DNA of 64,000 nucleotides from Limnohabitans sp. DM1 (GTDB lineage Bacteria; Pseudomonadota; Gammaproteobacteria; Burkholderiales; Burkholderiaceae_C), in NCBI RefSeq assembly GCF_001269385.1, contig NZ_CXOO01000026.1, positions 1 through 64,000 on the forward strand, given 5' to 3'. The notes below the pieces were generated by a model that was not told where the DNA came from, made no database searches, and was given only the letters and a program-made list of their open reading frames with translations. This document shows, piece by piece, positions 55,647 through 64,000 of this stretch (its first letter is position 1; every line of letters starts with the position of its first letter). Position numbers and translations under genes: made by a program.

Positions 55647-56159
55647 ATGCGCCTGCTCAATTTGCTCATCTTGTTTTGTGGCTTGTGGTCGCTCAGTGCA
55701 TTGGCTCGGGCCGACATCTACACCGATGTGAACCGATTGATCCAGTCTGAAAGCTGGGACAAAGCGCTCGAGCAGGCTCAATCGCGCCTGAAAACCGCCC
55801 CCACAGACCCGCAAATGCGACTTCTGCTCAGCCGCATCCAGGACGGACAAGGCCAAACCGATGAGGCGTTGGACACCTTGCAAGCCCTGACGCAAAACTT
55901 TCCCGAATTGCCAGAACCGCACAACAATCTGGCCGCATTGCTGGTGCGGCAAAACCGGTACACCGAAGCCTTGACGGCCTTGCAAGCGGCCATTCTGGCC
56001 CGGCCCGATTACGCCATCGCCCTGGAAAATCTGGGTGATGTGCATGTTGCACTGGCCCGCGAGGCCTATGCCAACGCCCTCAAAGCAACACCGGCGCAAA
56101 CGCGTATCCAAAACAAACAATTGACGCTCGATCAACTGATCAAAAACGCCGCCCCTTGA
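55647..56159 (+). CDS. TPR-containing periplasmic protein
   Basis: The 170-residue protein starts with a signal peptide (MRLLNLLILFCGLWSLSALA, then RAD). Four or so tetratricopeptide repeats follow (SWDKALEQAQSRLKTAPTDP, QTDEALDTLQALTQNFPELP, HNNLAALLVRQNRYTEALTA). TPR arrays mediate protein contacts, so it may be a scaffold or chaperone in the periplasm. It is the first of a plus-strand run with two cyclophilins and lpxH. Confidence 0.88.
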   Translation: MRLLNLLILFCGLWSLSALARADIYTDVNRLIQSESWDKALEQAQSRLKTAPTDPQMRLLLSRIQDGQGQTDEALDTLQALTQNFPELPEPHNNLAALLVRQNRYTEALTALQAAILARPDYAIALENLGDVHVALAREAYANALKATPAQTRIQNKQLTLDQLIKNAAP

Positions 56160-56217
56160 CGGGCAGTACACCCCTGCACACGGTTTTCTACTCGGCTGAC
56201 AACACGGCACCCATCCC

Positions 56218-56901
56218 ATGAAACGCACCCAATTCCTGCGCACTTTGGCCCTCACTTTGCCCTTGATCCTGATGGCGCCATGGCCGAGCCAGGCCAACAC
56301 GGGCAACGTCAGCAAGGTGCGCATCAGCACCTCCGCTGGTGACATCGAAGCCGAGCTGTACGCCGACAAAGCCCCTAAAACAGTGGCCAACTTTTTGCAG
56401 TACGTGAAAGACAAGCACTACGACGGCACCATTTTTCACCGCGTGATTTCAAGCTTCATGGTGCAAGGCGGCGGCTATGACGCGCAATACAAAGAAAAGA
56501 AAACCCGCCCCCCAGTGCCCCACGAAGGCCGCCAGGCGCTGGCCACAGGCTTGAAAAACACCACCGGCACACTGGCCATGGCCCGCACCAACGACCCGCA
56601 ATCGGCCACCGCGCAGTTTTTCATCAACGTGGTGGACAACGCCTTTCTGGATCCCACCCCCATCCCTGACGGCGACCCGGTTGCCAAATTTGAATACCAG
56701 GGCCGCGTGTATGAAAACGTGGCCCGTGCCCAATTGCTGGGGGCCACCCAGCTTTACGGCTACACCGTTTTTGGCAAAGTCACGTCTGGCATGGACGTGG
56801 TCCAAAAAATCCGCAACACGCCAACCGGCGCAGGCGGCCCCTTCCCGACCGATGTTCCCCGGACGCCGGTTGTCATCCAATCCATCACTTTGTTGAAGTA
56901 A
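56218..56901 (+). CDS. Periplasmic peptidyl-prolyl cis-trans isomerase (cyclophilin type)
   Basis: The 227-residue protein has a signal peptide (ending PSQANTG) and a cyclophilin domain with [20 protein letters not shown] and [20 protein letters not shown], which contain the catalytic Arg and the Phe and Gln of the active site. It speeds proline isomerisation in exported proteins. A longer loop ([16 protein letters not shown]) sets it apart from the next gene. The paralogue lies only 4 bp downstream. Confidence 0.94.
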   Translation: MKRTQFLRTLALTLPLILMAPWPSQANTGNVSKVRISTSAGDIEAELYADKAPKTVANFLQYVKDKHYDGTIFHRVISSFMVQGGGYDAQYKEKKTRPPVPHEGRQALATGLKNTTGTLAMARTNDPQSATAQFFINVVDNAFLDPTPIPDGDPVAKFEYQGRVYENVARAQLLGATQLYGYTVFGKVTSGMDVVQKIRNTPTGAGGPFPTDVPRTPVVIQSITLLK

Positions 56902-56905
56902 GACC

Positions 56906-57412
56906 ATGAGCAATCCACAAGTAGAACTGCACATCACCGGCTACGGCGTCATCACCCTCGAACTCGATGCTGAAAAAGCCCCCAAGTCAACCGAAAACTT
57001 TCTGGCCTATGTGAACAAAGGCCACTACAACAACACGATTTTTCACCGTGTGATCCCCGGCTTCATGGTCCAGGGTGGTGGCTTTGAGCCCGGCATGAGC
57101 CAAAAGCCCACCGACGCGGCCATTGAGAACGAAGCCAACAACGGTCTCAAAAACAACGAATACACCGTGGCCATGGCACGCACCTCGGCCCCCCACTCGG
57201 CCACAGCCCAGTTCTTCATCAACGTGGCCGACAACGGCTTTTTGAACCACACCGCCCCCTCCATGCAAGGCTGGGGCTATGCCGTGTTTGGCAAAGTGGT
57301 CAAGGGCACCGAAGTGGTGGACCAGATCAAGGGCGTGAAAACCGGCAACCGTGGTGGCCACGGTGACGTGCCCAAAGAAGACGTGGTCATCGAGAAGGCC
57401 GTGGCCCTCTGA
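56906..57412 (+). CDS. ppiB: Cytoplasmic peptidyl-prolyl cis-trans isomerase B
   Basis: The 168-residue cyclophilin has no signal peptide. It carries [40 protein letters not shown] and the [20 protein letters not shown] tail typical of PpiB. It folds cytoplasmic proteins. It lies 4 bp after its exported paralogue, so the pair arose by duplication or long-standing linkage. Confidence 0.95.
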   Translation: MSNPQVELHITGYGVITLELDAEKAPKSTENFLAYVNKGHYNNTIFHRVIPGFMVQGGGFEPGMSQKPTDAAIENEANNGLKNNEYTVAMARTSAPHSATAQFFINVADNGFLNHTAPSMQGWGYAVFGKVVKGTEVVDQIKGVKTGNRGGHGDVPKEDVVIEKAVAL

Positions 57413-57442
57413 TTCCACCGTCCTTTGCGCGTGCCCGCTGTC

Positions 57443-58270
57443 ATGTCCGCCGCTCTTTCTGCTCAAATGCCCAAGCAGGCGCCAGGCAACGACGTTCATA
57501 CAGTTGACAACTGGGGTCTGTTACAGGCCCCAGCGGCATGGCACACCGTGGACCTGATTTCCGACTTGCACCTGCAAGCCAGTGAAACAGCCACCTTCGA
57601 GGCGTGGCAACACTTCATGGCGACCACGCCCGCCCAATCGGTGCTGATCCTGGGCGATCTGTTTGAGGTGTGGGTGGGCGACGATGCCGTGCCGCTGGAC
57701 CCGTTTTTGCAACGCTGCGCTGAGGTGCTGCGGCAAGCTTCGCGTCGCTTGCATGTGGGCTTCATGCCCGGCAACCGGGACTTTCTGGTTGGCCCCGACT
57801 TTCTCTCAGCCTGCGGCGTGCAGGCATTGACCGACCCGACCGTGCTCTGCCTGGGCAGCCAGCGCCTCTTGCTGACCCACGGCGACGCCTTGTGCCTGGA
57901 AGACAAAGCCTATCAAGCCTTTCGCCTGCAGGCGCGCAACCCGCAGTGGCAGCAAGCTTTTCTGGCCAAGACTCTGGAAGAACGCATGGCATTCGCCCGC
58001 AGCCTGCGCCAGTTGAGTGAATCACAAAAACACCCAGGCATGCACTTTGCCGATGCCGACCTGCCCATGAGCCTGGCCTGGCTGGCCCAAACCCAAGCCG
58101 ACCGACTCATCCACGGCCACACCCATCGCCCTGCCGAGCATCCTTTGGGAAGCGCTCAAAGGCATGTGCTCAGCGACTGGTCCTTGGACCACCCCCCGCA
58201 GCGCGCCGAAGTGATGCGCTTGCAACGCGACGGTGCATGGGCGCGTCACAGCCTGCTGACTGCCCATTGA
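57443..58270 (+). CDS. lpxH: UDP-2,3-diacylglucosamine diphosphatase
   Basis: The 275-residue metallophosphatase cleaves UDP-2,3-diacylglucosamine to lipid X in lipid A synthesis. Metal ligands are seen as DLISDLHLQ, ILGDLFEVWVGDD, MPGNRDFLVG, LLLTHGDALC and LIHGHTHRP. ATG 57443 is preferred to a TTG at 57425. It is 30 bp downstream of ppiB, and the same ppiB-lpxH linkage is common in proteobacteria. Confidence 0.94.
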   Translation: MSAALSAQMPKQAPGNDVHTVDNWGLLQAPAAWHTVDLISDLHLQASETATFEAWQHFMATTPAQSVLILGDLFEVWVGDDAVPLDPFLQRCAEVLRQASRRLHVGFMPGNRDFLVGPDFLSACGVQALTDPTVLCLGSQRLLLTHGDALCLEDKAYQAFRLQARNPQWQQAFLAKTLEERMAFARSLRQLSESQKHPGMHFADADLPMSLAWLAQTQADRLIHGHTHRPAEHPLGSAQRHVLSDWSLDHPPQRAEVMRLQRDGAWARHSLLTAH

Positions 58271-58367
58271 AGGCATTGGTCCTGCACGCTGGAATTTGAA
58301 TTTTTTTCAGCGTCACCCCACAGGTTGGCAGCAACAGAGCCGACATTGCTGGCTTCGGCGAAAGCCC

Positions 58368-58396
58368 TTGTCGGGGCTGAAGCCGCCGACCTACAA
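58368..58396. repeat. Palindromic repeat family A, single copy
   Basis: TTGTCGGGGCTGAAGCCGCC followed by GACCTACA lies between the convergent lpxH and waaA genes. Its flank CTACAAATAC is also found, inverted, at 46460. Confidence 0.75.
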
Positions 58397-58425
58397 ATAC
58401 ACACCCCCTATAGGCCGAGAGGAGG

Positions 58426-59790
58426 CTATTCCTTCAGCATGGCTTGGGCGTAGCGGTCGGCAGCACCTCGGCTTTGGGCGATCAAGGTCAGGCCTGCCTG
58501 TTGGGCCTGAGCCAAGGCTTGTGGTGCTTCCAGCCAGGCCAGCACCTGATTCAAGGCGCCGTCCATATCGCGCACTCGCGCTGCCGCGCCAGCCTCTTCA
58601 GCCTGTTGCGAAGCTTCTGCAAAGTTGAAGGTGTGCGGCCCCATGACGATGGGACAGCCAAATGCAGCCGCTTCGATCAGGTTTTGCCCGCCCAAGGGCA
58701 TGAAACTGCCGCCCAGCAAGGCCATGTCGGCCATCTGAAAGTAAACCGGCATCTCGCCCAGGCTGTCGCCCAGCCAGACGTCGGCCTTAAGGGCCGCTGC
58801 GGGCCAGGGCTCAGGCGCTGGGGGCAAGGCGCTGCGCCGAAAAACCGCCCAGCCGCGACCCTGCACCTGTTGGTGCACTTCCTCAAAACGCTGGGGGTGA
58901 CGCGGCACCAAGAGCCACAGCACGCCCATCGCCTTGAAAGCTTGCGCGCGGTCCACATTGGCCGCCAAAGCGTCCAGCCACAGGTTTTCTTCGCCTTCTC
59001 GGGTGCTGGCCAGCATGACCACCGGCCGGGCCGAACCTTGCGCCTTCAAACCGGCACGCCATTGCAGGGCCAGCGCTTTCGCCTCGGGTTGCGGCTTGAC
59101 GTCGAATTTGAGGTTGCCTAAAACCGCCAAAACCTTGGCCCCCAAAGCCTGCAAGCGCTGGGCATCGGCATCCGATTGGGCAAAAACACCGCTCAAGCCC
59201 CGGTAAGCAGGCCCTGACAGGCTGGGCCAACGCTTTGCTGCTTGAAAGGATTTGTCATTCAAACGGGCATTGACCAGGTACAAGGGCACCGCTTGCTGTT
59301 GGCAGGCGCGGACCAAGGCGGGCCAGACTTCGGTTTCCATGAGCAGGCCACAACAGGGGCGGTGGTGCTTCAAAAAACGGCGCGTGGCCTCTGGCGTGTC
59401 CCAAGGCAACCAGACTTGCGCGTCACCGGGCAGCAGCAGCGCCTGGCCTTGCGCCCTGCCGGTGGCGGTGCTGTGGGTCAGCAACAAACGCATACCCGGA
59501 AGGCGCTGACGCAAGGCGTCGATCAACAGGGCTGCGGCGCGGGTTTCTCCCAAAGACACGGCATGCACCCACACCGCTCCGGCCTGCGCAGGCGGGGTGT
59601 CGTAATGCCCAAAGCGCTCAGGCACCTGCTGCAAATAGCCGGGCTCGGTGCGTCCACGCCGCTGCAATTTGCGGCGCAACAGGGGCTGCAAGGCCTGCAT
59701 GAGCAGTGCGTAGCCGCCCAGCGTGAAGCTTTCCTGGAGGTGCTGCATGCGACGCCCCCACGCACTGAGCGGCTGGGCTCTGCCAGCCAT
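58426..59790 (-). CDS. waaA: 3-deoxy-D-manno-octulosonic acid (Kdo) transferase
   Basis: The 454-residue GT30 enzyme adds Kdo to the lipid A precursor at the inner membrane. An N-terminal anchor-like helix (LGGYALLMQALQPLL) is followed by VWVHAVSLGETRAA, LLMETEVWPALVRACQQ and the C-terminal GGSFMPLGGQNLIEAAAFG and MGPHTFNFAE motifs. The ATG overlaps the stop of the upstream glycosyltransferase as TGATG, so translation is coupled. Confidence 0.95.
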   Translation of the reverse strand: MAGRAQPLSAWGRRMQHLQESFTLGGYALLMQALQPLLRRKLQRRGRTEPGYLQQVPERFGHYDTPPAQAGAVWVHAVSLGETRAAALLIDALRQRLPGMRLLLTHSTATGRAQGQALLLPGDAQVWLPWDTPEATRRFLKHHRPCCGLLMETEVWPALVRACQQQAVPLYLVNARLNDKSFQAAKRWPSLSGPAYRGLSGVFAQSDADAQRLQALGAKVLAVLGNLKFDVKPQPEAKALALQWRAGLKAQGSARPVVMLASTREGEENLWLDALAANVDRAQAFKAMGVLWLLVPRHPQRFEEVHQQVQGRGWAVFRRSALPPAPEPWPAAALKADVWLGDSLGEMPVYFQMADMALLGGSFMPLGGQNLIEAAAFGCPIVMGPHTFNFAEASQQAEEAGAAARVRDMDGALNQVLAWLEAPQALAQAQQAGLTLIAQSRGAADRYAQAMLKE

Positions 59791-60860
59791 CACCGGGTAA
59801 ACAGCTGCGTGTACACGTCAGCAATGCCCTGGGCTTCTTTGGCCAGAGAAAATTGCGCGATCACCCGCTCACGCGCCGCCCGGCCCATGGCCAGCGCCTG
59901 GTCCTGATCGCGCAAGACCTTGAGCACCGCTTGCGCCAGGCCCGGGGCGTCACCGGGCTCCACCATCTCACCCGTCAGTCCGGGCACCGTGATCAAATCA
60001 AAAGCGCCGGTGCGCGAGCACACCAGGGCGCATTCCGCCGATGCGGCCTCGAACGGGGTCAGGCCAAAGGGCTCATAGCGCGGGCAGGCCACACACAGCA
60101 GGCAACGCTGGTACCACAGGTGGATATCGCTGGTCGGCAATTGCCCCAGAAAGATGATGCGCTCGCTCAGCCCTGCGGCAGCGATTTTGGCGATCAAGGC
60201 GTCCTGATACGCCTTGTGCTTGGGCAAGGCCATGCCGGTGATGACTGCCGTGGCGCCGGGCAATTGCGGCAGGGCTTCGATCATGGCGTCCACAAACACA
60301 TCGGTGCCCTTGGTGGGCCGAATGCGGCCAAACACGCCAATGCCGTATTCACCCGGCAAGCCCGATTCCTTCCAGGCGGTGCGCTTGTCTGCCGGTGGCG
60401 AAAAACGTGACAGGTCAATGCCATGCGGCACCACCGCCGTGGTGTTGGGCACAAAGGCGGCGGCCTCTTGGGTGGTCGAAATAACCGCGTCCATTTTGGA
60501 GATCAACCAGCGAGGGAAAGCGCTGTGCAAATGCTTGGCCGCCGAGGTGAACACCAGCTTGATGGGCAGGCGCAAGACATCGCGCGCAAAAATGGCTGCC
60601 ACCATTTCCGGATCACGGCGCACATGCCAGATGCGAAACGCCCGGCCCTCGGGCGGCTTGCGCGAGATTTTGATGGCCTCGCGCAAACTCATGCCGTCAA
60701 TGCCGTTGGACATGCGCGTTCCGCAAAACCCCAGTCGCCATTGCTGCGCCTGCAAAGGCACCAGCGCATTGATGGTGGCCGACACGCCGGTGTAGCGCTC
60801 TTTCAAATTGAAAACGATGACCTCGGGGTCGGGGCTGAGCACGGAGCTGGCGGAATTCAT
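59790..60860 (-). CDS. Glycosyltransferase family 4 (LPS-type)
   Basis: The 356-residue GT-B protein starts at MNSASSVLSPDPEVIVF. The longer frame to 61028 is rejected because it overlaps the upstream gene and reads as low-quality sequence. It carries GIGVFGRIRPTKGTDVFVDA and the retaining-GT motif RYEPFGLTPFEAASAECALV. Between a phosphomannomutase and waaA, it probably adds a mannose- or heptose-type sugar to the LPS core. The exact sugar is not shown by the sequence. Confidence 0.9.
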   Translation of the reverse strand: MNSASSVLSPDPEVIVFNLKERYTGVSATINALVPLQAQQWRLGFCGTRMSNGIDGMSLREAIKISRKPPEGRAFRIWHVRRDPEMVAAIFARDVLRLPIKLVFTSAAKHLHSAFPRWLISKMDAVISTTQEAAAFVPNTTAVVPHGIDLSRFSPPADKRTAWKESGLPGEYGIGVFGRIRPTKGTDVFVDAMIEALPQLPGATAVITGMALPKHKAYQDALIAKIAAAGLSERIIFLGQLPTSDIHLWYQRCLLCVACPRYEPFGLTPFEAASAECALVCSRTGAFDLITVPGLTGEMVEPGDAPGLAQAVLKVLRDQDQALAMGRAARERVIAQFSLAKEAQGIADVYTQLFTR

Positions 60861-60888
60861 GAGGAGAGCTTTCTGGAAGGAGGCGTGT

Positions 60889-62292
60889 TCAGTGCGCAGA
60901 GGCTTCGATCTGCGCATCGGGCTTGACCGAACGCAGCAGGGCCAGCATTTCGCCTTCGATGCGGTGCAGCGCCGCTTCGGTCTGGCCTTCAAAGCGCAGC
61001 ACCAGCACGGGGGTGGTATTAGAGGCACGGATCAGGCCAAAGCCATCGGGCCAGTCCACGCGCAGCCCGTCGATGTCCGACACCTTGGCGGGCGCAGTGA
61101 AGGCGCTGGCCGCCTTGGCTTGCAGGGCGCGGGTCACGCTGTGCGGCTCGCCTTCGGCGCACTTCACATTCAACTCGGGCGTGCTGAAACTGGTGGGCAA
61201 GGCGTTGAGCACGGCGTTGGCATCCGGGCTCTTGCTGACGATTTCCAGCAAGCGGCAACCGGCGTAAGTGCCATCGTCAAAACCGTACCAGCGCTCCTTG
61301 AAGAAGATGTGTCCGCTCATCTCGCCGCCCAGCGGGGCCTGGCCGCCTTCGGCCTCAATCGCTTTCATCTTGGCCTTGATCAAGGAGTGGCCGGTTTTGT
61401 ACATCAAGGCCTTGCCGCCAGCGGCCTCAATGGCCGGGGCCAGGCGCTGCGAGCACTTCACGTCAAACAAAATGGTGCCGCCGGGCACGCGGCTGAGCAC
61501 GTCCTGGGCAAACAGCTGCATCTGGCGGTCGGGGTAAATGTTGTTGCCGTCTTGGGTCACGATGCCCAGGCGGTCGCCGTCACCGTCAAACGCCAGGCCC
61601 AACTCGGCCCCGGAGGTTTTCAGGGCGTTCATCAGGTCTTGCAGGTTTTCGGGCTTGCTGGGGTCGGGGTGGTGGTTGGGAAATTCGCCATCGACCTCGC
61701 TGAACAGCTCGATCACTTCGCAGCCCAGGGCGCGGAAAATGCCGGGCGCCGAGGCCCCTGCGATGCCGTTGCCCGAGTCCACCACGATCTTCATGGGACG
61801 GGCCAATTGGATGTCGCCCACGATGCGCTGGGTGTAGTCGGCCAGCACATCCAAATGCGACACGCTGCCACCGGCCTTGAGCTGCCAGGTTTCGGCTTCC
61901 ATCATCTGGCGCAGGGCCTGGATTTCGTCGCCGTAAATGGCACGGCCCGCCAAGACCATCTTGAAGCCGTTGTAGTCCTTGGGGTTGTGACTGCCGGTGA
62001 CCTGGATGCCGCTTTGGCAGGCGGTGTTGGCCGCAAAGTAGAGCATGGGCGTGGTGGCCATGCCGATGTCGATAACCTGTATGCCTGCGGCCACCAGACC
62101 GCGAATCAGCGCGGCCGACAAGCCAGGCCCGCTCAGGCGGCCATCACGCCCGACAGCCACCTGGGTCTGGCCCTCGGCCAGCGCTTGGGTGCCAAATGCC
62201 TTGCCCAGGCCTTCGGCCACTTGCTCGTTCAGCGTGGACGGCACCACGCCGCGGATGTCGTAGGCTTTGAAGATGGAGGAGGTGACTTGCAT
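60889..62292 (-). CDS. Phosphomannomutase/phosphoglucomutase
   Basis: The 467-residue enzyme interconverts hexose 1- and 6-phosphates for nucleotide-sugar synthesis. The phosphoserine loop is VTGSHNPKDYNGFKM, the metal loop is FDGDGDRLGIV, and the sugar loop is GGEMSGHIFF. A C-terminal phosphate-binding RASNTTPVLVLRFE also fits. ATG 62292 (MQVTSSIFKAYDIRG) is preferred to a TTG four codons upstream. It is the first gene of the convergent LPS operon and resembles AlgC/ManB-type bifunctional enzymes. Confidence 0.93.
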   Translation of the reverse strand: MQVTSSIFKAYDIRGVVPSTLNEQVAEGLGKAFGTQALAEGQTQVAVGRDGRLSGPGLSAALIRGLVAAGIQVIDIGMATTPMLYFAANTACQSGIQVTGSHNPKDYNGFKMVLAGRAIYGDEIQALRQMMEAETWQLKAGGSVSHLDVLADYTQRIVGDIQLARPMKIVVDSGNGIAGASAPGIFRALGCEVIELFSEVDGEFPNHHPDPSKPENLQDLMNALKTSGAELGLAFDGDGDRLGIVTQDGNNIYPDRQMQLFAQDVLSRVPGGTILFDVKCSQRLAPAIEAAGGKALMYKTGHSLIKAKMKAIEAEGGQAPLGGEMSGHIFFKERWYGFDDGTYAGCRLLEIVSKSPDANAVLNALPTSFSTPELNVKCAEGEPHSVTRALQAKAASAFTAPAKVSDIDGLRVDWPDGFGLIRASNTTPVLVLRFEGQTEAALHRIEGEMLALLRSVKPDAQIEASAH

Positions 62293-62445
62293 GGGATGAA
62301 CCAATCAAAAGCCATCAGGCTTGGTTTATGAATTGAATGCGCATTGTAGGCGGCAAGGGCTGGCCAAACAGGGCATCACCATGGGTCCGAAAACAGCACA
62401 AACCCGCCGCTTGTGCACACCCGTTTGCCGATAACATGACCGTCA

Positions 62446-64000
62446 ATGCGGCCCCTTCAAACTCCCCCACCCACACAAGCTGCCAGTGAATCAGGCCTGG
62501 ACGCGCAGCGCTGTTACCAAGCCATGGCCGACAAGGATGCGGCGTGGGATGGGCTTTTTTTCACCGGTGTGACCTCCACCGGCATTTATTGCCGCCCGGT
62601 TTGCCGGGTGAAACTGCCCCGCCAAGCCAACTGCCGCTTTTTTGAAACAGCCGCTCAAGCCGAAGCGCAGGGCTTCAGGCCCTGCCTGCGCTGCCGCCCG
62701 GAACTGGCACCCGCACGTCGCTTTTGGTCCACCACCGACGCCCAGGCGGTGCTGGCCGAATGCGCGGCCCAACAATTGCAATCGGCCATTCAGCAAGGCC
62801 TCAAGCCGCCCAGCATGGCCGCATTGGCGGCGCAGCTGGGCGTGAGCGACCGGCACCTGAGGCGCCTGTTTTTGCGCCATTGGCAGGTCTCGCCCCTGCA
62901 ATACCTGCAAACCCAAAGGCTGCTGCACGCCAAACAGTGGCTGCAAGACAGCCCCCTGTCGGTGGCCCATGTGGCGCGTGCCAGTGGCTTTGGCTCGGCC
63001 AGGCGCCTGTACGCCGCATTTGCCCAGCACTACCAACTCAGCCCGGGGCAACTTCGAACCACAAGCGTGCAGCAGCGCAAGGCCCCCCAGCCCGGCACCG
63101 CGCTGGTTTTGCACTACCGCCCGCCTTGTCAAATCGCCACGCTTTGGCAGTTTCTGAGAGACCGCAGCTTGAGCGGCATGGAAAGCTGGGAGGGCCAAGG
63201 CCCGGACGCCGTGTTGCGCAGGACGGTGCGCTGTCCCCATGCAAGCCACGCCATCACCGGCTGGCTGGAACTGCGCTGGGACCGCACGCAAGCCGTGGTG
63301 CACCTGCTTGCCAGCGCCTCATTGGACCCCGTGTTGCCCCAGGTGGTGGCGCAGGTGCGGGACTGGCTGGACCTGGACGCCGAGCCCGCCCGCATCGCAC
63401 AGGTCATTGGGCGTGATTTTCCGCAAGCCCTGGGCCAACGTCTGCCCGGCTGTCTGGATGGTTTCGAGCTGGCCGTGCGGGCCATTTTGGGCCAGCAAAT
63501 CAGCGTCAAAGCCGCCCGCACGCTGGGGCAAAGGCTGGTCAACACACTGGGCGAGCCCTGCAACACCCCCTGGCCCGAGCTGAACCGCACGTTTCCCAGC
63601 CCGGCCACTTTGGCGCGAGAAGAAAACGCCGCACACATGGGCAGCCTGGGCTTGGTGCGTCAACGTCAAAAAGCCATACAGGCCCTGGCGCGGGCGGTCG
63701 AATCGGGCAGCCTGGACCTCAGCCGCCAAGCCAAACTGGAGCCCACCTTGCAGGCGCTCATGGCCTTGCCCGGCATCGGCCCCTGGACGGCGCACTACAT
63801 CGCCATGCGCGCCCTGCGCTGGGCAGACGCCTGGCCCGTGCAGGACGTGGCCTTGCAAACCGCCTTGGGCGTGCGTCAGCACCCGCGTCCCACCCAAGCC
63901 CTGGAAGCCTTGGGCCAGGCCTGGCGGCCCTGCCGCAGCTATGCCCTGATCGCGGCCTGGCAGCGCTCGGCCCCTCAACCCGAGCGATCCGATCACCCCG
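62446..64000 (+). CDS. Ada-AraC-AlkA fusion DNA repair protein (3' end outside window)
   Basis: At least 518 residues from an ATG at 62446. An N-terminal Ada metal-binding domain has all four cysteines (GIYCRPVCRVK and FRPCLRCRPE). An AraC-type helix-turn-helix follows (PPSMAALAAQLGVSDRHLRRL, VAHVARASGFGSARRLYAAF). An AlkA-like N-terminal beta domain and an HhH-GPD glycosylase domain complete it ([38 protein letters not shown] and the aspartate in PVQDVALQTALG). In Ada the first cysteine takes a methyl group from DNA phosphate and turns on DNA binding. Fusion with AlkA suggests a self-inducing alkylation repair protein. It diverges from the phosphomannomutase across 153 bp. Confidence 0.92.
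   Translation, partial: MRPLQTPPPTQAASESGLDAQRCYQAMADKDAAWDGLFFTGVTSTGIYCRPVCRVKLPRQANCRFFETAAQAEAQGFRPCLRCRPELAPARRFWSTTDAQAVLAECAAQQLQSAIQQGLKPPSMAALAAQLGVSDRHLRRLFLRHWQVSPLQYLQTQRLLHAKQWLQDSPLSVAHVARASGFGSARRLYAAFAQHYQLSPGQLRTTSVQQRKAPQPGTALVLHYRPPCQIATLWQFLRDRSLSGMESWEGQGPDAVLRRTVRCPHASHAITGWLELRWDRTQAVVHLLASASLDPVLPQVVAQVRDWLDLDAEPARIAQVIGRDFPQALGQRLPGCLDGFELAVRAILGQQISVKAARTLGQRLVNTLGEPCNTPWPELNRTFPSPATLAREENAAHMGSLGLVRQRQKAIQALARAVESGSLDLSRQAKLEPTLQALMALPGIGPWTAHYIAMRALRWADAWPVQDVALQTALGVRQHPRPTQALEALGQAWRPCRSYALIAAWQRSAPQPERSDHP

Noticed and set aside
58290..58325. Possible terminator after lpxH (ACGCTG...CAGCGT around an AT-rich loop)
   Set aside because: The stem is only six base pairs, the T-run lies in the loop rather than after the stem, and no downstream T-run exists.

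Overview
The window looks like chromosome of a GC-rich betaproteobacterium of the order Burkholderiales, probably a Comamonadaceae member near Limnohabitans or Rhodoferax. The pointers are a Bug-type tricarboxylate receptor gene, the cysS-alkA-accA-tilS-lysC-tRNA-Ser order, and the Burkholderiales style of the LPS and DNA-repair genes. The genus is an inference.

Positions 1-6560 hold small metabolic units. A truncated FAD monooxygenase gene diverges from a FadR-type GntR regulator that has a consensus operator just before its start. Next come a Bug receptor gene broken by one in-frame stop, a PEP mutase/isocitrate lyase-like gene missing its middle, a divergent SDR with a non-canonical active site, a lipocalin, a small unknown protein and a periplasmic cytochrome c. 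Two neighbouring genes are damaged, so this catabolic locus appears to be decaying.

Positions 6725-46033 are the main feature. A single uninterrupted minus-strand reading frame of 34 kb encodes a giant 11,347-residue surface protein. It has a unique N-terminal domain, then Big_12-like and about 40 Big_6-like Ig repeats, two copies of a carbohydrate-binding-like module, and four ~950-residue C-terminal modules. Each C-terminal module joins an Ig-like part, an FG-GAP beta-propeller and RTX calcium-binding nonapeptides. It has the layout of a type I-secreted RTX adhesin. Downstream on the same strand is a three-gene glycosylation operon: a group 1 glycosyltransferase, an FkbM methyltransferase and a TPR-GT41 O-GlcNAc-transferase-like protein. 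The adhesin and this operon share a bipartite upstream motif, GAAGATATCG-N20-CCCCCAATTGGG, with exactly the same spacing. Together these suggest a co-regulated adhesin plus adhesin-modifying system. No type I secretion genes are in the window.

Positions 46532-64000 are mostly housekeeping. They include a DUF2789 protein, an FMN reductase, a ferritin-like protein, fumC, tRNA-Ser(GCU) with its terminator, and the cysS-alkA-accA-tilS-lysC operon. After these come a TPR protein, two cyclophilins and lpxH. A convergent manB-GT4-waaA LPS operon follows, and an Ada-AraC-AlkA fusion gene runs off the right edge.

Intergenic gaps carry three families of short palindromic repeats: a GTAGGTCGG/CCCCGAC family, a Pseudomonas-REP-like TAGGAGC/AGCAGGGCT family that includes a 3 x 130 bp tandem array, and one GTCATTGCGAG-type element.
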